Shown: positions 44,534 to 56,395, counted from the stretch's first letter. The stretch: DNA of 64,000 nucleotides from Geosiphon pyriformis (GCA_016748015.1 JAAOMT010000128.1:1137294-1201293), one strand, 5' to 3'. Program-made: numbers and translations. The notes: a model not told the origin generated them from the letters alone.

Positions 44534-45483
44534 CATGAAATTATCTTTATAATTTCTATCATTAATTAGCATATATTATTGTTTCAAATTATCACTTATT
44601 ACATTAGCAAAATGTCCAAAATTATCATTTAATTAATAACCCAATTGGTACATAACACAAATGTAACCTAAGTGCAATGATCAATCATGTAATAACCCAA
44701 AATATGTAACATTCAAAAGTTCGCCGAAATTTGTAGAAATTTGCCGAAATAATTGATAGTTCACTGAAATATCTAATAGTTTGCAGAAATAACTTGTAGT
44801 TTACCAAAATGTATCTTTAGTTCGGCAAAATTGTAGAAAAGAGCAAAGTTCAAGTTCATAAAATAGTGTTATGACAAGTTGTATAAAAAAAGAGCTTTTC
44901 TCTTCGAAAAAATGTATTTTACTTTAGATTTATCACTTAAAACCATTCCTATACACACAAAAAGAAATAAATATCAAATAATTCAAAAAACCAAATTCTT
45001 TAATTATTGTACTTGGAAAATCCTTAAAACTCAACTAACGTTTTGAAATTGATTAGCTACTAATTTCAGTAAACTGTTAGTGACTCCAGGCCTGGATAGA
45101 AAACGTTTCTCTTGACAGAATTCTATTTCTTTTACATTTCTTTTATTTTTTTTCTTTTATTTTCTTATTATAATCATTAGGATAGCCTACAGATGAAATT
45201 TCTGTAAAAGAGTTAACTTTCACAGCAAAGTAACTACACTTTTTTAGTGAGCTTCCAGACAAGCAATTCCTGAGAAAGAGTTGACATTTATTACAACATA
45301 ACTATACAAAGCAACTGGCATGGAATTGGCCATTTCACTTATAAGTCCAGCAGTTCAAATTATAAGAGATAATTTGAAGATAAATTCAGTTATTGGAGGT
45401 TCAAACACTTCCCATAGTTGTGAATTAATAGCATTACAATAAACATACAAGAGCTAAAAAGAGACCAAAAACCTCCAGTAACA
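44502..45483 (+). repeat. 3' LTR of B2, 982 bp
   Basis: TGTTACCAAATG to CCTCCAGTAACA. Motif units begin at 44720, 44730, 44740, 44760, 44780, 44800 and 44821; TATA box at 44882. The start is unlike the B1 LTR start for about 20 bases (AAATTAGAGATATTG) but agrees with the B2 5' LTR. Confidence 0.95.
44720..44829 (+). promoter_or_regulatory. U3 motif array of B2 3' LTR
   Basis: Seven units with steps of 10, 10, 20, 20, 20 and 21 bp, the same register as the 5' LTR although several motifs have mutated differently. Confidence 0.8.
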
Positions 45484-46184
45484 ACAGAGATTCAATAGTT
45501 GTTTTATCTGTAGCTTTTCAGACTCACAAGTTTGTCAATTTTTTTCTCAGCTTGGTGGCTGGCAATTCTCTGGTAAGTAATCTGTATTTTCTGTACATGT
45601 CCTACCCACTCACAGAAGTTTTTTACCAGGCAATCTTTGACGTCAGTAATTAGCACTTTTAATCAATTGGTTAGTGCACAATAACAAAATCACAGAAAAA
45701 TAAAAAAAATAAAGAAATCTAAAAAAATAAGCCAAGGTGATTTGCAGATTAGTATCCCATCAATAGCTGTAATCAAGAGCTATTGTTCCAGCATGGTTAA
45801 GTATTAATTATTATCAACATGAAGTGTTGATAGTGGAGAGTGGATTGAGATATAAAATAATTATTTATTTAATGATTGTGTTTCTAGGCTAAGAATTCTG
45901 TGGTATTGATTCTGTCTTTTCTGTTTCTAACACTACTGCTATATATACATATTTAAGATTCCTCAATTCCTCAATTCCTTGTAACAGGAATCCTGGAATT
46001 TCTGGAATCCTGCAATTTCTGATGAGAGAAATCCTGGAATTCTGGAATCCTGCAATTCCTCATTGGAGAATCCTGCAATTCCTCTAAGAAGAATCCTGGA
46101 ATTCCACATTTACTATGTCTACCTCTGATTGGCTAATATCTACTGACTAATAATACTATATTTTTCTATATTTTATGAGTAACA
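45484..46184 (-). repeat. 3' LTR of A1, inner fragment
   Basis: Resumes the LTR cut at 35622, beginning with the ACAG duplication and AGATTCAATAG. It ends at GTAACA (46179-46184). Hairpin 2 is at 45761-45785, TATA box near 45939-45947. Confidence 0.93.
45989..46105 (-). promoter_or_regulatory. U3 array of A1, GGAATCCTG-type motif
   Basis: AATCCTG recurs at 45989, 46006, 46030, 46046, 46069 and 46092 (+ strand), forming units of about 40 bp (41, 40 and 39 between alternate copies). Neighbouring AATTCC and GCAATTCC give partial palindromes. The same array type is at about 56190-56315 (5' LTR) and 62568-62700 (solo LTR). It replaces the CACATTGCT array of A0 at the same place. Confidence 0.7.
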
Positions 46185-46200
46185 TTATTCCCTCCTTTTA
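46185..46200 (-). other. Polypurine tract of A1
   Basis: Minus strand AAAAGGAGGGAATAA directly before the LTR start TGTTAC; the TAA of ORF3 (46198-46200) abuts it. Confidence 0.85.
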
Positions 46201-46857
46201 ATATTGAGCTTTGTCGAAATCTAATTTCTTTAATTCTTCCTCTTGAATTATTTCTTGAACTTCTTTTTCGAGTATTACTTGTGTTATTTGAATTTGTAAT
46301 TCTTCAAATTGGGCATTGGTCATTTTTCCCAATTGATTACTTGTAACTATGTCCATTGCTGTGTTGAGTAAGATTTCTGGTCAGTCTTAAAATTCCATAT
46401 ATAGCTGGTAAATGACTCGAGCTTGTGTGGTTAGATTGTTCTTTCCCACAAATTGTTCCAGTTGTCTCAGTATTGTTGTGTCAAATAATTGTTTTGTTTT
46501 GTCGGTGTACAAATTCTGGATATTTACGTGTTGTCCCAAGTAGAAATGGCAATAGTTTTTTGGAAATTGTTGTGTCCACCAAGTCCAATTTTCTTTAGTA
46601 AGTTCTTGGTATAGTCCGACTATTTGTTGTTCTTTTATGGCCAATTTTATCTTGGTTATGATCTTGTCAACAACATTTTCAAGTCTTTTCTGTACTTTGT
46701 GTTGTAGTATTTTTGCCATATTTTTGTAACAAATGGTTTGTTGATTGATTGTAATTTTTATTTCCTGGTGTTGGATTAATTGAAAAATTTGTTGGGCTAG
46801 TGAATAGATATTGTCTATAATTTCCATTTTTCTGATCTTTTCTGTCACGTCAACCAT
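46198..46857 (-). pseudogene. A1 third ORF (ORF3A), unknown function, two stops
   Basis: From ATG 46857 to TAA 46198-46200, 219 codons in one frame with premature stops at about 46387 and 46381 only. It starts 27 bases after the pol stop (46884-46886). MEIIDNIYSLAQQIFQLIQ, ITINQQTICYKN, CHFYLGQHVNIQNLY and TQVILEKEVQEIIQ match A0. It is also similar to ORF3 of the B elements in length, position and a few blocks (QIQITQVIL against QFSDQISSIIL). Unknown family. Confidence 0.75.
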
Positions 46858-46883
46858 GTTTTTTTTATATATTCTTTTGTCGA

Positions 46884-48300
46884 TCAATTGGACATGTTAT
46901 TGTCAATGATAATTATTGGTTTCAGATCTTGTGGAATTTCATCTGGTTGGACTAGTATTCTCTGTACTTCCAATTGTGGAATATTATTGATAGATGCTGA
47001 TGCTATCTGGTGATATGGTTTCAGTCAATTACCATGTGCTGCTTTGGCTAAGATTTTGTTGTCCAGTCTTAATTTGTAAGCTTCATTTCCTAGGATTTCT
47101 TCTATGTGAAATGGTCTATCCTATTTGGAGTTGAATTTTCCACTCCATTGTTTTTCCACTTTGGTATAATGTAGTAATACTTTGTTTCCAATCTTGAATT
47201 CAACTGGTTTGTCTGGTAGTTGACTATCATGTCTTTCTTTTTGTTTTTTTTGTGACTTTTGAATATTATCAGCTGCTCTTCTTTGTTTGTTTTCCAATGT
47301 TTCCATTAAGTCATATGTTTTTCTTAGCAATGTTTCTTGAAAATTTTCTTCTGTTATTGGTTTAGTTAGATATGTATTAATTTCTCTCTCTACTAGTAAC
47401 GTTGCTGTTCTCTCATACACTAATTCAAATGGTGTTGCTTGTGTAGTATCTTGTTTCATTGTCCAATAAGCAAATAGTATTGATGATATAAACAAATCCC
47501 AATTGTTCTGGTTTTCTTGGCTGAGCTTAGCTATTGCTTTACACAATGTTCTGTTGAATCTTTCAACTAATCTATTGGTTTGTGAATGGTATAGTAATGA
47601 TAATGGTCTCCTAATTCTGAATCTTTGGCTCAATTCTGTTAATGTTCTGTTCACAAAATAAGTTTTTTGGTCTGATAATAATTCTTTTAGATATCCATGT
47701 CAACAAATTAAATCCTAATGAATGAATTCAGCAATAAATTCTGCATCTGCTCTTTGAATTGCTTTCACCTCTGGCTATTTAGTGAGATAGTCCATAGCTA
47801 CTGCTATGTATCTGTTTCCTCTGCTGGTGATTGTTAATGGTTCGACTAAATCAATTCCAATATAGTCGAATGATTGTCCCACTTTGATTGGTCTTAATGG
47901 TTTACTGGGTCTTGTTCCTCCTCTTCGCTGACAAGCATCACAATTTTGAACATATTGAATGATGTCTGGATACATTGATGGCCAATAGTATCTCTTTCTG
48001 GTTTTTTCCATGGTTGCTTCTTTGTGAAAATATCCTGCTGTTGGATTTGAGTACATGTTGAATAATATGGTCTTTTTTTCTGGCTCTGTAATTACTCTGG
48101 TTGGTTGATCTGGATCCCTTTTATTTTTCCAATAAAGTATATTTTGGTAAGTAATAAAATATTTTGATTGTTGTTTAATACTCTTTCGTTCCATTTGAGA
48201 TAAATTTTCCTTGAACTGTTGAGTGGTTATATAATGTTGAAGTTGTTAATATTTTTGTATATTCATCTTTTGTTGTATTTTTTGTTAGTATTGTTCTGGC
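46884..48300 (-). pseudogene. A1 pol: integrase, broken
   Basis: Zinc module: first His is Tyr (MYSNPTAGYFHKEA); CDACQRR intact (about 47930). Core: GIDLVEPL, LLSDQKTYF, RLVERFNRT. A long open piece covers 47654-47121. The C-terminal domain is DRPFHIEEILGNEAYKL and the chain ends DNNMSN with TGA at 46884-46886. Stops at about 47775, 47700 and 47118. Confidence 0.9.
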
Positions 48301-50053
48301 TTTTGTTATATTTTTGGGTTTGAAATGTTTTTAGATTTGTCTTATTTGTGACAAACCATCAGCATTTTTATTGTCTTTTCTTTTTTTATAGTGTATAGTA
48401 TAAGTATATTGTGAGAGTGCCATTTTCCATCTGGATTGGCGGCCATCATCACATTTTTGCTTTTGAAGTGATGTTAATCCTTTATGATCTGTGTATATAT
48501 CAAACTTTTGGCTCAAGTATTTGTTCCACTTCATAACTGCCTGCTAAGTGTTCTTGTTCTGGTGTTCCATAGTTTTTTTTGGCTGGTGTTAGACCTCAGC
48601 TGACATATGCTACTGAATGTTCTCTGCTATCTGGTCCTCTCTGAAATAGTACTGCTTCTAATGCTTGGCCAGATGTATTGGTAGTGATGATAAATGGTTT
48701 GCTGTAATCTGAATAGATCAGTATTGGAGCTTGGATGAGCTTTCTTTTCAGAATATCAAAAGCTTCTTGTTGACTTTCTGTCCATTTATATTTTGTATTT
48801 TTGTTTTGCAGTTGGTTGAATGGCTGTGCTATCTTGGAGAAGTTTTTGATAAAACGTCAATAGTAGCTGGCGAATTCCAAGAATGATTTCAGTTTTGTCA
48901 TATTGGTTGGTACTGGAAAGTTTTTTACTATCTCTATTTTCTCTGGATCTGTTTTGATGCTGTCTTTGCTGACTATGTGTCTCAAGAATTTTAGTTCTGT
49001 CTTGCCAAAGAAGCACTTTGTTGCATTTAACTTTAGTTCTGCTTTTCTTAGTCTTTTGAACACTTGTTGAAAATGATGAAGATAATTATCAAACATTTTT
49101 GAGAATACATTGGTGTTGTCCAAGTATACATCTACTGATTTCTACAATAAGCCAGTATAAATGATTTCCATTAGCCATTGGAAAATGGCTGGAGCGTTGG
49201 TTAAGCCAAATGGCATCACTTCAAATTTGAAATTCTCTTCTCTAGTGGTGAATGCTGTTTTCTCTTTGTCAGCTGGATTTATGGCTACTTGCCAATAACT
49301 ACTATTCAAGTCTAATGTTGAAAACCATTTGTTTCTACCAAAAGTGTCGAATAATTCCTGTATTTGTGGAGTTAGATAGCTGTTTCTATGAGTTACACTG
49401 TTGAGTTTTCTGTAGTCTACACAAAATCAGATTTTCCCATTTTTTTTACAGACAAGTACCACTGGTGACAACCATGGGTTCATTGATAGTTGAATTAGCC
49501 CATTGTTAAGCATTCAGTTTATCTCTTGACAAATGATCTCATGGCTGGCTGGCAGCACTCTGTATGCTCTTTGTTTGATTGACATTACATCTCTAGTTTT
49601 GATCTGATGTTGGATGATGTCAGTTTGGCCAAACTCATTTTCGCTGGCAAAGATGTTGTTGAAATTGTTGAGCAATATCTTGAACTGCATACATTGGAGT
49701 GGATTTAAGTTTCCCATGTTTATTTGTTCCAATTGTTCTGGTTGGAGCAAATAACATTTGTCTTGTCCATAAATTGTTTGTAATGTGATGTTGACATATC
49801 CACAAAGTTGTGGAAAGTCTGGAATGGGGTTTGGTGGTTGGTTTTCTATTTCTGTGGTTAAATATCCGATGGTGGTTCCTTCTGGTATGTTGATGACATT
49901 GCCAGTGTTGTTGTAGATGGGAATTTTTATGCAGCTATAGCTTTTGGCTGGTATGTGGAGATTAATCACCCCAATCTCTCCTGATTCACAAAGGTTTGTT
50001 TCAGCTTCAAAAATCTGTTCTTGTTCTTTTTCTTTCTTTTCTATTGCTAGCAT
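48301..50053 (-). pseudogene. A1 pol: region before RT, reverse transcriptase and RNase H, broken
   Basis: The stretch 50053-49514 is open and holds the beta-rich region before RT (INLHIPAKSYSCIKIPIYN) and the RT start (FGQTDIIQHQIKTRD). RT: FKFEVMPFGLTNAPAIFQ and catalytic YLDN at 49115-49126, second Asp to Asn, consistent with GACGAC to GACAAC. RNase H (about 48720-48340) has FIITTNTSGQALEAVLF, with TDAS altered, and YLSQKFDIYTDHKGLTSL. Frames shift near 48560 and elsewhere. Confidence 0.9.
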
Positions 50054-50091
50054 GTACTGGCTATATGGTGGAATGAAAATAGCTTGACTGG

Positions 50092-51063
50092 TGTTACCAG
50101 TAGAATTTTAGCTATTAATTAGCATGAAATTACTCTTATAATTTCTATAATTCATTAGTATATTAATATCATTTCAAATTATCATTTATTATTTAATCAA
50201 TTATCACATATCATGATTCAATTAAAATAATCTAATTAGTATAATAGAAAGTAGAATAATCAAATTACACAATACCCTGAACTTTGTAACATTCAAAAAT
50301 TCGCCAAAATTTACAGAAATTCGCCGAAATTATAAATAGTTCACCCAAATTAATCAATAGTTCAGCGAAATAACTTGTAGTTCATCAAAATGTATCTTTA
50401 GTTCGCCGAAATTTGAGCAAAGAGAAAAAGTGCAAGTTCATAGACTAGTACTACAATAAATTGTATAAAAGAAGAGCTTTTCTCTTCTGGAAAATGTATC
50501 TTACTTTAGATTTATCACTTAGAATCATTCCTACACACACAAAAAGAAATAAATATCAAATAATTCGAAAAACCAAATTCTTTAAATTATTGCACTTAAA
50601 AAATTCTCAAAACCCAACTAATGTTTTGAAATTGATTAACTACCAATTTCAATAAACTGTTAGTGACTCCAGGCCTGGATAGAAAATGTTTCTCTTGACA
50701 AAATTCTATTTCTTTTACATTTCTTTTATTTTTCTTTTATTTTCTTATTACAATTATTAAGGTAGCCTACAGACAAGATTCCTGTAGAAGAGTTGACTTT
50801 CACAGCAAAGTAACTATACATTTTAGTGAGCTTCTAAATGAGCAATTCCTGAGAAAGAGTTGACATTTACTACAACATAACTACATAAAGTAACTGGCAT
50901 GGAATTGGCCATTCCACTTATAAGCCCAGCAAGTTCAAATTATAGAAGATAATTTGAAGATAAATTCAGTTATTGAAGGTTCAACTACTTCCTAAGAATG
51001 TGAATTCACAGCAAATCAACATTACTAACATTTAAGAAAAGAGACCAAAAACCTCCAGTAACA
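50092..51063 (+). repeat. Solo LTR of family B inside A1, 972 bp, no direct target duplication
   Basis: TGTTACCAGTAG to CCTCCAGTAACA, opposite in orientation to A1. Array at 50300-50410 and TATA box at 50464-50471. The flanks are CTGG (50088-50091) and CCAG (51064-51067), inverted rather than direct repeats; together with the LTR ends ACTGGTGTTAC faces GTAACACCAGT. It separates the dUTPase end from the region before RT. Confidence 0.93.
50300..50410 (+). promoter_or_regulatory. U3 motif array of the solo LTR in A1
   Basis: Units begin at 50300, 50310, 50320, 50340, 50361, 50381 and 50402: steps 10, 10, 20, 21, 20, 21. TTCGCCGAA is intact at 50320 and 50402. Confidence 0.8.
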
Positions 51064-53270
51064 CCAGTTGAGATAATTTCTTTTTGGCCAACAATTTCTT
51101 CCTCCGTTATATTAACTGGTACATCTATTCTATCTATTGACCCAAATCCCTGTATTTTTCTTGCTGTTATTCCTAACTCTTTTCTATTTTTCATTGGTAT
51201 TAACTGAGCTATCTTAACCAACAGTAAGAATATTGCCTGTGCTATCTTTTCATTTGGCTCTATTATATAGGCCTTGTTTGAATTATTTTGTAGCATAGTG
51301 ATAATATTTTCTACATATTCTGCATCAATTATTCCTCCTCTTATATTAATTTCTCTTTTTGCTAAACTACTCTGGGATGCTAGTTGAACCATTGTTGTTG
51401 CTGAGATTTCCAGCACTATTTTCAGATCAATGCAGATGTGCGAATGTGGTTCCAATTTGATAACATCTTTTCCAGGATATCTCAGATCAAATCCTGTATT
51501 GGTATCATGCATTTGTTCTGGCATGATGCTTTCATCATTGTCACTATACCATTTCAACTCTTGTTCTTTGAAGAGATCTGGTAGGGTGATGTATTGTTCA
51601 TAGTTAGGATTGGAGTCTGAATCATTGATATTTTCATTGTCATATTGCACGGAGCTGGAACCAGTATTTTTATCATCATCATTGTTAGAGTTTGAATCGG
51701 GATTGTAAACTAATTCCAATTCTGATGCACAGCTGTTGATTGGTTCCTCTTTCTTAGGGATTGTGTAGATCATGCGTGGTCATGGATTGTAGATGAGGTT
51801 ACACTCATCACAATATTGAAAGTTACATGGAATTAAACAGTGGTCACATAATTTGGTGTTTATTTTTTCTAAACATTGCTCTTGTTTCTCTCTTGTGGGT
51901 GCTAATTCCTAGTAATGTTCATGAAATTGCTTCAGATCTAGAAGATTTATGACTGGTTTTGGGTCCCAGTCAAGTTCTATGGGCTCTGGGGAATTGTTTT
52001 TGATTTCTCTGATCTCTTTGGGTGTTGCTCCTTCTATTTTAGTGATTACCATTCTCCAAATTTCATCGTCGTCATGTAAACAACTGTTCAGTCACTGTAT
52101 GGCTCTTCTTCAGGCTGTTTCTATTGGAATTCCTTTTCTTACCCAGTCACTTATTAGAATCGTGTATTAACACATCGCATGTTCTTCCACATCTTGGGAT
52201 GTCGTTCCACATCTCTTCATTTAGCAAGGTTTCCCCACAAGTGAGACAAGGTTGGTTATCCCATTTTTCTTGCTTCTTTGGTTATCCAAAGCATTCGAGT
52301 AAGCATGGACAACAGTAAAACTTTGTTGCAGTGTGGTATTCCTCATCATTGCCACAGCATGACAGTTTCTTGCCACAATCAATGCATACAAGCCTTGGCC
52401 ATTGATAATTGGATTGTTGTGAAGTGTGGTAAGTGTAGGAATTATAAATGGCAGCAGTTGGTGGTGTTCCTTCTTCCTTTCTTTTTTCTTTTCTCTTATC
52501 TTTATTCCATTCCCAACTTAAGGCTTCTTCTTGTTCGTTGTCAGTCCAAGTCAGATCGTTGATTTCCCAGGTAAGTTTGTTTGTTTGCTTTCCTTTCCCA
52601 TTGTCATTCCAAGAGAGTATTGGTGGCAGCTCATTGTGCTCTTCATCAGCTCACAACACTTGGTAGGCTTCCCAGGTAGGTTTTGGTTTCTCTTTCTCAA
52701 AGTCAATTAGTGGTGCTGTGGTGTTGATAGTCTTGAAGTGGCCACACATTGCTGGTACTTGCATGTGTTGCCCATTCTGGCTGAGTTGAAGCTTTTGTGT
52801 ATTCTAGTCCAGAATGGCATTCGTCTTGAACAGCCAGTCATTACCAACTAGAGCTTGGTATTGGGTGGCTTCTATGACAAGTACTTTGATTGGTATTATA
52901 ATGCCATTAATTTTGATTAGTAAGTCATTGATTTTGCCATTTGGAGTCTTGGTCACTCCATCAGCCATAATGATTCTGACACTAGCAGCTCAATCAATTC
53001 GGCAACCTAATTGATCCATGAGTTGTCATATGATGATGCTGCCTGCTGAACCACTGTCAAGAACTAGTTTAATGGGATGGCCATCAATTTTCACATTAGT
53101 GTACATAGCAGTAATTGGCTTTTCTTCCAGTGTGGCTCTATTGAATAATGATATGGTTAACAGTTTCTCAAGTTCGAATGGAAAAATGGCATCCAGAGAT
53201 TTGTCTTCCGTGATTGTGGCAGATGGAATGTTGCTGATAGGTGTTTGTTCGAGTTCCTAGTTGTTGGGTG
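51064..53270 (-). pseudogene. A1 pol: protease, Cys-rich module and dUTPase, broken
   Basis: Protease (about 53170-52810): LVLDSGSAGS, KVLVIEATQYQALVGNDWLF. Cluster 1 (about 52400-52220): CIDCGKKLS, then CCPCLLEC and QPCLTCGETLL. Cluster 2 (about 51850-51800): CDHCLIPCNFQYCDEC, the same spacing as in B1 and B2. dUTPase (51550-51090): NTGFDLRYPG, MVQLASQSSLA (Arg to Gln), GGIIDAEYVENI (Gly changed), NEKIAQAIFLLL, QGFGSIDRIDVPVN. Stops and a frame change separate protease from dUTPase. The solo LTR cuts it on the downstream side. Confidence 0.9.
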
Positions 53271-55503
53271 TGGCATTTTCTGGAGTAACCAGGAGACTTA
53301 AATAGTTTTGGGAATTCGGGTTTTGGGTAGCACCTATACCTGAATTCCGAGAACAGGATTCTAAGCTTTGGTGAGAGGAGCTGGGAATCGGTTAATGAAC
53401 AACCATTGTCAATCTCCAATTTTGAGCAATTCTGGGTCTCAGGTTTCCTGATGTCATTGTAGCTGAGTTTTGGAGCAGTGTTTGAATTGATGGTTGAGAC
53501 TAATAAATTATTTGGGGCTGCAGTTGATAAATTACTGGAGGCTGTTGTTGATAAATTGCCAGTAGTTGTGGTTAATAAACTGAAGGTTGATATACTGGCA
53601 GTTAATAGATTGGTTGCTGTATTATTGGCAGGTAAGTATTTTGATATTGGTCTTGATCTTGATTTGGATAATAATTCGGAGTTTGGAACCGGCGATCGGG
53701 GTTTCTGTATTGATTTCCTGATCATTAGTTGCTATAAGTATGGCAATTAACTCGAATATGGCCTTGTTTACCACAGTTGTAACTAACACGCATTTCTGGC
53801 TGCCACGGCAGACTAGGTGCTGTTGAAGATGATGGCTGTGATTGATTTTGGAAACAATTCACGTTTTCTGAATTATTGCGTCGTTGTGATGGTTGATATA
53901 TGATGTGATTGTCAGCTAAGTATCTCTCTAATTTCTGATTAATTGATTTGCTAAATTGTTTTAATTTGAAATCTAATTCAGATAATCTATTTATTACTAG
54001 GTTTACTGCTTGGGCGTGGTTGGCTTCTAACTCAGCTGTTTCAAAATCTCTGGTGTGTGTAACTGTGGTAAGGAGATCAACTAGATGTATTGGGCGTACT
54101 CGCTAGAGGAGGTTACTGCGCAAACCTTTAATAAATTGGTTCAAAATCTGTGGTGCTGTAAAATAGTTAGCTTAAATTGCTTGGATCTGACACAGATTTC
54201 TATGGAAGCATCCCAAGTAAGTGGTGACTGCTTCAGTATCTCCTTGTTTGATGGTGGTGAAGAGGTTGGCTAACTTGTTAATGCTATTATTGTTGCTAAA
54301 ATATCTTATAAATTTTGTCTTGAAGTCATTGAAGGTTTGGGGTTTGACAGCTAAACTTTGATACCATGCATCCATGGTGTTTCTTAGAAAGTATGAGATG
54401 GCTTGAAGTGCTTGGGCGTCATTCCATCTATTCGCAGTGATGGGTTTCTCTATGTCATTCAGTCATACTTGTATGTTATCTTCTTTGCTGGTAAAGTTGT
54501 CAAGTTTTGCAATTGGTGCGTAGGCCATTGGATCTAAGTTGGGTTGTTGTGGTGGCTGTTGAAGCAGTTGTTGTTGTACTGGTTGTTGGAGTGGTAGTTG
54601 AAATGGCTGTTGTATGAGTTCGGCTACTGGATTAATTGGTGGTTGATTGATGACAATTACTGAAGGTAAGTTTTGCTAATTAATTAATTCAGAGTTTGGA
54701 TTGTTCTGTCTTTGATGATTCAGAGTTTTGATTTCCAAATTTTCTAGATTTAGATTTTGCTGAGCTTAAAGATTTGGGGTTTCAACTTCCAGGTTTTCAG
54801 TAATTGATTGTTGATAAGTGACTTCTTGATCTTCACTTTTTTCTTCTTCTTCCTTTGATAATTTCCACAGAATAGTGGTTCTGAAATCTGGTTGTGGTAG
54901 TGGTGATCAAATTCCTAATGGCATTGGGGATTGTGATTTAAATCTTTCAAAATACACACCATATGGTCTTAGTAAGTCTTCTTTTCATTGTTTGCTTTGG
55001 AACTGAAATCTTCCAAATGTTGATGTCATGTTTGATGTGAATGCATCTGCTAATGAAATATTGATGGTGCTTCCAGGTGTATAGTGATATGATGGAGTGG
55101 TTAGTAATTCTATTTTGTGTTTCTTCTAACTAAATAACTGTATTTCTTTTGGTGTTGCTGCTGGTGTTTGTATTTTTTCTTTATTCTTGTTTGTATAGGT
55201 AATGGGGAATTGTTGCTATACGTATCTTTCAATACTTTGATTGATCTCTCTAATGATTGGTGTGAAACTATAGTTCCTTGGTAAGCTGGTATGTTGAAAC
55301 AGTTTCATATAAAAGTTTTCTCTGGCTGATTCAATGTTTACTGTTCCTCCTAAACAGTCAGTAATTTTATCATTGACATAGAAGTTGAAGGCTAATTCGG
55401 CTGGATAGTGATTACTGTTTAATCTTAATTGTTGGCTGTATTGTTGAAACAAAGTTTTTGCAAATCCTAAATGGTTTGCTCCTATATTTTCTGATTCTGC
55501 CAC
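53271..55503 (-). pseudogene. A1 Gag, broken
   Basis: Starts at GTG 55503-55501 (AESENIGANHLGFAKTL). Gln-rich linker, then a capsid-like part with MDAWYQSLAVKPQTFNDF and AVTTYLGCFHRNLCQI (54375-54172). The zinc knuckle near 53800-53755 reads SYNCGKQGHIRVNC: the first Cys codon is AGT, one base from TGT, so the CCHC is lost. Its sequence is far from B Gag except for capsid pattern. The end toward protease is approximate. Confidence 0.85.
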
Positions 55504-55545
55504 TTTTGGATGGTGTTTGTTGGTGCTGGTTCTTTATAGGATTAT

Positions 55546-55563
55546 ACCTCACAGGAAGCACCA
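55546..55563 (-). other. Primer binding site of A1
   Basis: Minus strand TGGTGCTTCCTGTGAGGT, two bases after the 5' LTR. Its complement ends AGCACCA, compatible with an acceptor stem plus T-stem of a tRNA such as elongator tRNA-Met; this assignment is a guess. Confidence 0.65.
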
Positions 55564-55565
55564 AA

Positions 55566-56391
55566 TGTTACAATTGATTATTTGGGGTCTCAAATCAAAT
55601 AACAAACTCATAACTTGGTGCTCAAAAGCTATTTCCATTAATGATGTTCTAAAAGTGTTGTATCTAAAGGTTTTGATGGAGTCTTTTGTATAATGGACAA
55701 AGATTCAATAGTTGTTTTATCCGTAGTTTCTCAGACTCACAAGTCTGTCAATTCTTTTCTCAGCTTGATGGCCGGCAATCTTCTGGTAAGTAATCTGTAT
55801 CTTCTGTATGTGTTCTACCCACTTACAAAAGTCTTTTACCAGGCAATTCTTAACGTTAATAATCAGCACTTTTAATCAATTAGTTAGTGCACAATAACAA
55901 AATCACAAAAAAATAAAGAAAATAAAGAAATTTAAAGAAATAAGCCAAGGCAATTTGCAGATTAGTATTCTGTTAATAGCCATGATCAAGAGTTATTGTT
56001 CTAGTATGGTTAAGTATCAATTACTATCAACATAAAGTGTTGATAGTGAAGAGTGAATTGAGATATAAAATAATTATTTATTTGATGATTGTGTTTTTAG
56101 GCTAAGAATTCTGTGGTATCAATTCTGTCTTTTCTGTTTCTAACACTACTACTATATATACATATTTGAGATTCCTCAATTCCTCAATTCCTTGTAACAG
56201 AAATCCTGGAATTCCTGGAATCCTGCAATTTCTGATGAGAGGAATCCTGAAATTCTGGAATCCTGAAATTCTTGGAATCCTGCAATTTCTCTAAGAGGAA
56301 TCCTGGAATTTCATATTTACTATGTCTATCTCTGATTGGCTAATATCTACTGACTAATAATACTATATTTTCCTATATTCTATGAGTAACA
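55566..56391 (-). repeat. 5' LTR of A1, 826 bp
   Basis: Minus strand TGTTACTCATAGAATATAGG to TGTAACA. U3 array at about 56190-56315, TATA box 56153-56160. The flank ATGT (56392-56395) matches the one at 35484-35487. Confidence 0.95.
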
Positions 56392-56395
56392 ATGT

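Larger units (their letters stand above)
35623..45483 (+). mobile_element. Ty3/Gypsy-type element B2, complete with two LTRs, inside the 3' LTR of A1
   Basis: 5' LTR 35623-36601, internal region, 3' LTR 44502-45483. ACAG stands on both sides (35619-35622 and 45484-45487). The target is the A1 3' LTR, so B2 is younger than A1. Structure and proteins match B1. Gag and the pol pieces have many stops and at least two frameshifts (one in Gag near 37585); ORF3 is intact. Confidence 0.96.
35488..56391 (-). mobile_element. Ty3/Gypsy-type element A1, complete but nested with B2 and a solo LTR
   Basis: 5' LTR 55566-56391, internal region 46185-55565 and a 3' LTR in two parts (35488-35622 and 45484-46184). 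ATGT flanks the whole unit (35484-35487 and 56392-56395), which proves that the separated LTR parts belong together. Without insertions it is about 10.1 kb. Domain order equals that of the B elements: Gag, protease, Cys-rich module, dUTPase, RT, RNase H, integrase, ORF3. Confidence 0.93.

Noticed and set aside
46185-55565. A1 and A0 as two halves of one rearranged element
   Set aside because: Both contain RT, RNase H, integrase and ORF3 with independent mutations, and A1 has its own ATGT duplication and both LTRs.
55546-55610. Short intron between the A1 primer site and the GTG start (AGGTATAA..CAAAAG)
   Set aside because: The B elements lack matching splice-like signals, so it cannot be supported from sequence alone.
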